From Gammaproteobacteria bacterium (lineage in GTDB: Bacteria > Pseudomonadota > Gammaproteobacteria > UBA6429 > Thiohalophilaceae), in the NCBI GenBank assembly GCA_026197095.1, contig JAPHTF010000097.1:1-35339 (forward strand): DNA of 35,339 nucleotides, given 5' to 3'. Position 1 is the first letter of the stretch. The stretch itself is not shown here. The text below holds more notes on this DNA, generated by a model, which had not been told where the DNA came from, ran no database searches, and was given only the letters and a program-made list of their open reading frames with translations.

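Noticed and set aside
35304-35306. First ATG in the window as start of the giant protein
   Set aside because: The frame is open for 11 more codons to the edge, those residues complete a PPC-like half unit, and there is no signal peptide or ribosome site there. The real start is outside the window.
3726-35339. RTX nonapeptide arrays, LPxTG, PEP-CTERM or autotransporter barrel in the giant protein
   Set aside because: I looked for GGxGxDxxx runs, sorting motifs with a membrane helix, and a C-terminal aromatic-ended barrel. None is present in the window.

Overview
This is a roughly 40% GC stretch, except at its extreme left end, that looks like a Gram-negative, probably gammaproteobacterial, chromosome. 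The support is a periplasmic-adaptor protein with a signal peptide, a proteobacterial-style single-domain rhodanese, a SPOUT RNA methyltransferase, a DUF3467 protein and a very large secreted multi-domain protein. The taxon is an inference; no rRNA, tRNA or other strong marker lies in the window. No gene-free stretch exceeds 300 bases.

Left part (1-1728). The first ~210 bases are GC-rich (about 64% by hand count) and encode the C-terminal end of an AHSA1/SRPBCC-type protein. Composition then drops to about 33%, which may be a foreign segment or an assembly join. A bidirectional terminator (275-301) separates it from a minus-strand rhodanese gene. The rhodanese promoter has a near-perfect 20-bp palindrome filling its spacer. 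Divergent from it are a SpoU/TrmH-family 2'-O-methyltransferase (801-1349) and a small uncharacterised gene (1399-1728).

Right part (1767-35339) is entirely on the minus strand and reads like one locus. A giant open reading frame enters from beyond the right edge and runs to 3726, at least 10,537 codons without a stop. It is followed by a 182-residue protein carrying one strand pattern reminiscent of the giant's own repeats, then a DUF3467 protein, then a signal-peptide-bearing RND/HlyD-type adaptor. No ATPase, TolC-like channel or inner-membrane pump is present in the window.

The giant protein, from the window edge to the C-terminus, consists of: 12 tandem ~205-residue double PPC-like modules; 14 CARDB modules; a PPC and an IPT/TIG module; a ~576-residue unassigned region; an FN3-like module, a Pro/Thr linker, a first beta-propeller and a Big_5 domain; 9 He_PIG repeats; Ig-like modules and an RHS/DUF6531 fragment; a dockerin; BID_2, ZU5-like and IPT domains; a second beta-propeller; a peptidoglycan-binding-like helix bundle; a LAS/M15-like zinc peptidase; a metzincin with a complete HExxHxxGxxH; a jelly roll; five exactly 93-residue VCBS/cadherin-like repeats and longer relatives; and a tail with Asp/Lys/His-rich insertions. 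I found only three cysteines in it.

My reading is a secreted, probably surface-displayed stalk protein that positions two hydrolase modules (one possibly wall-directed) near its C-terminal third. That is an inference from domain content; the true N-terminus and the export machinery are outside the window.

Residue numbers for the giant protein count from the first Met inside the window (codon 35304-35306); 11 further open codons lie upstream of it before the edge.
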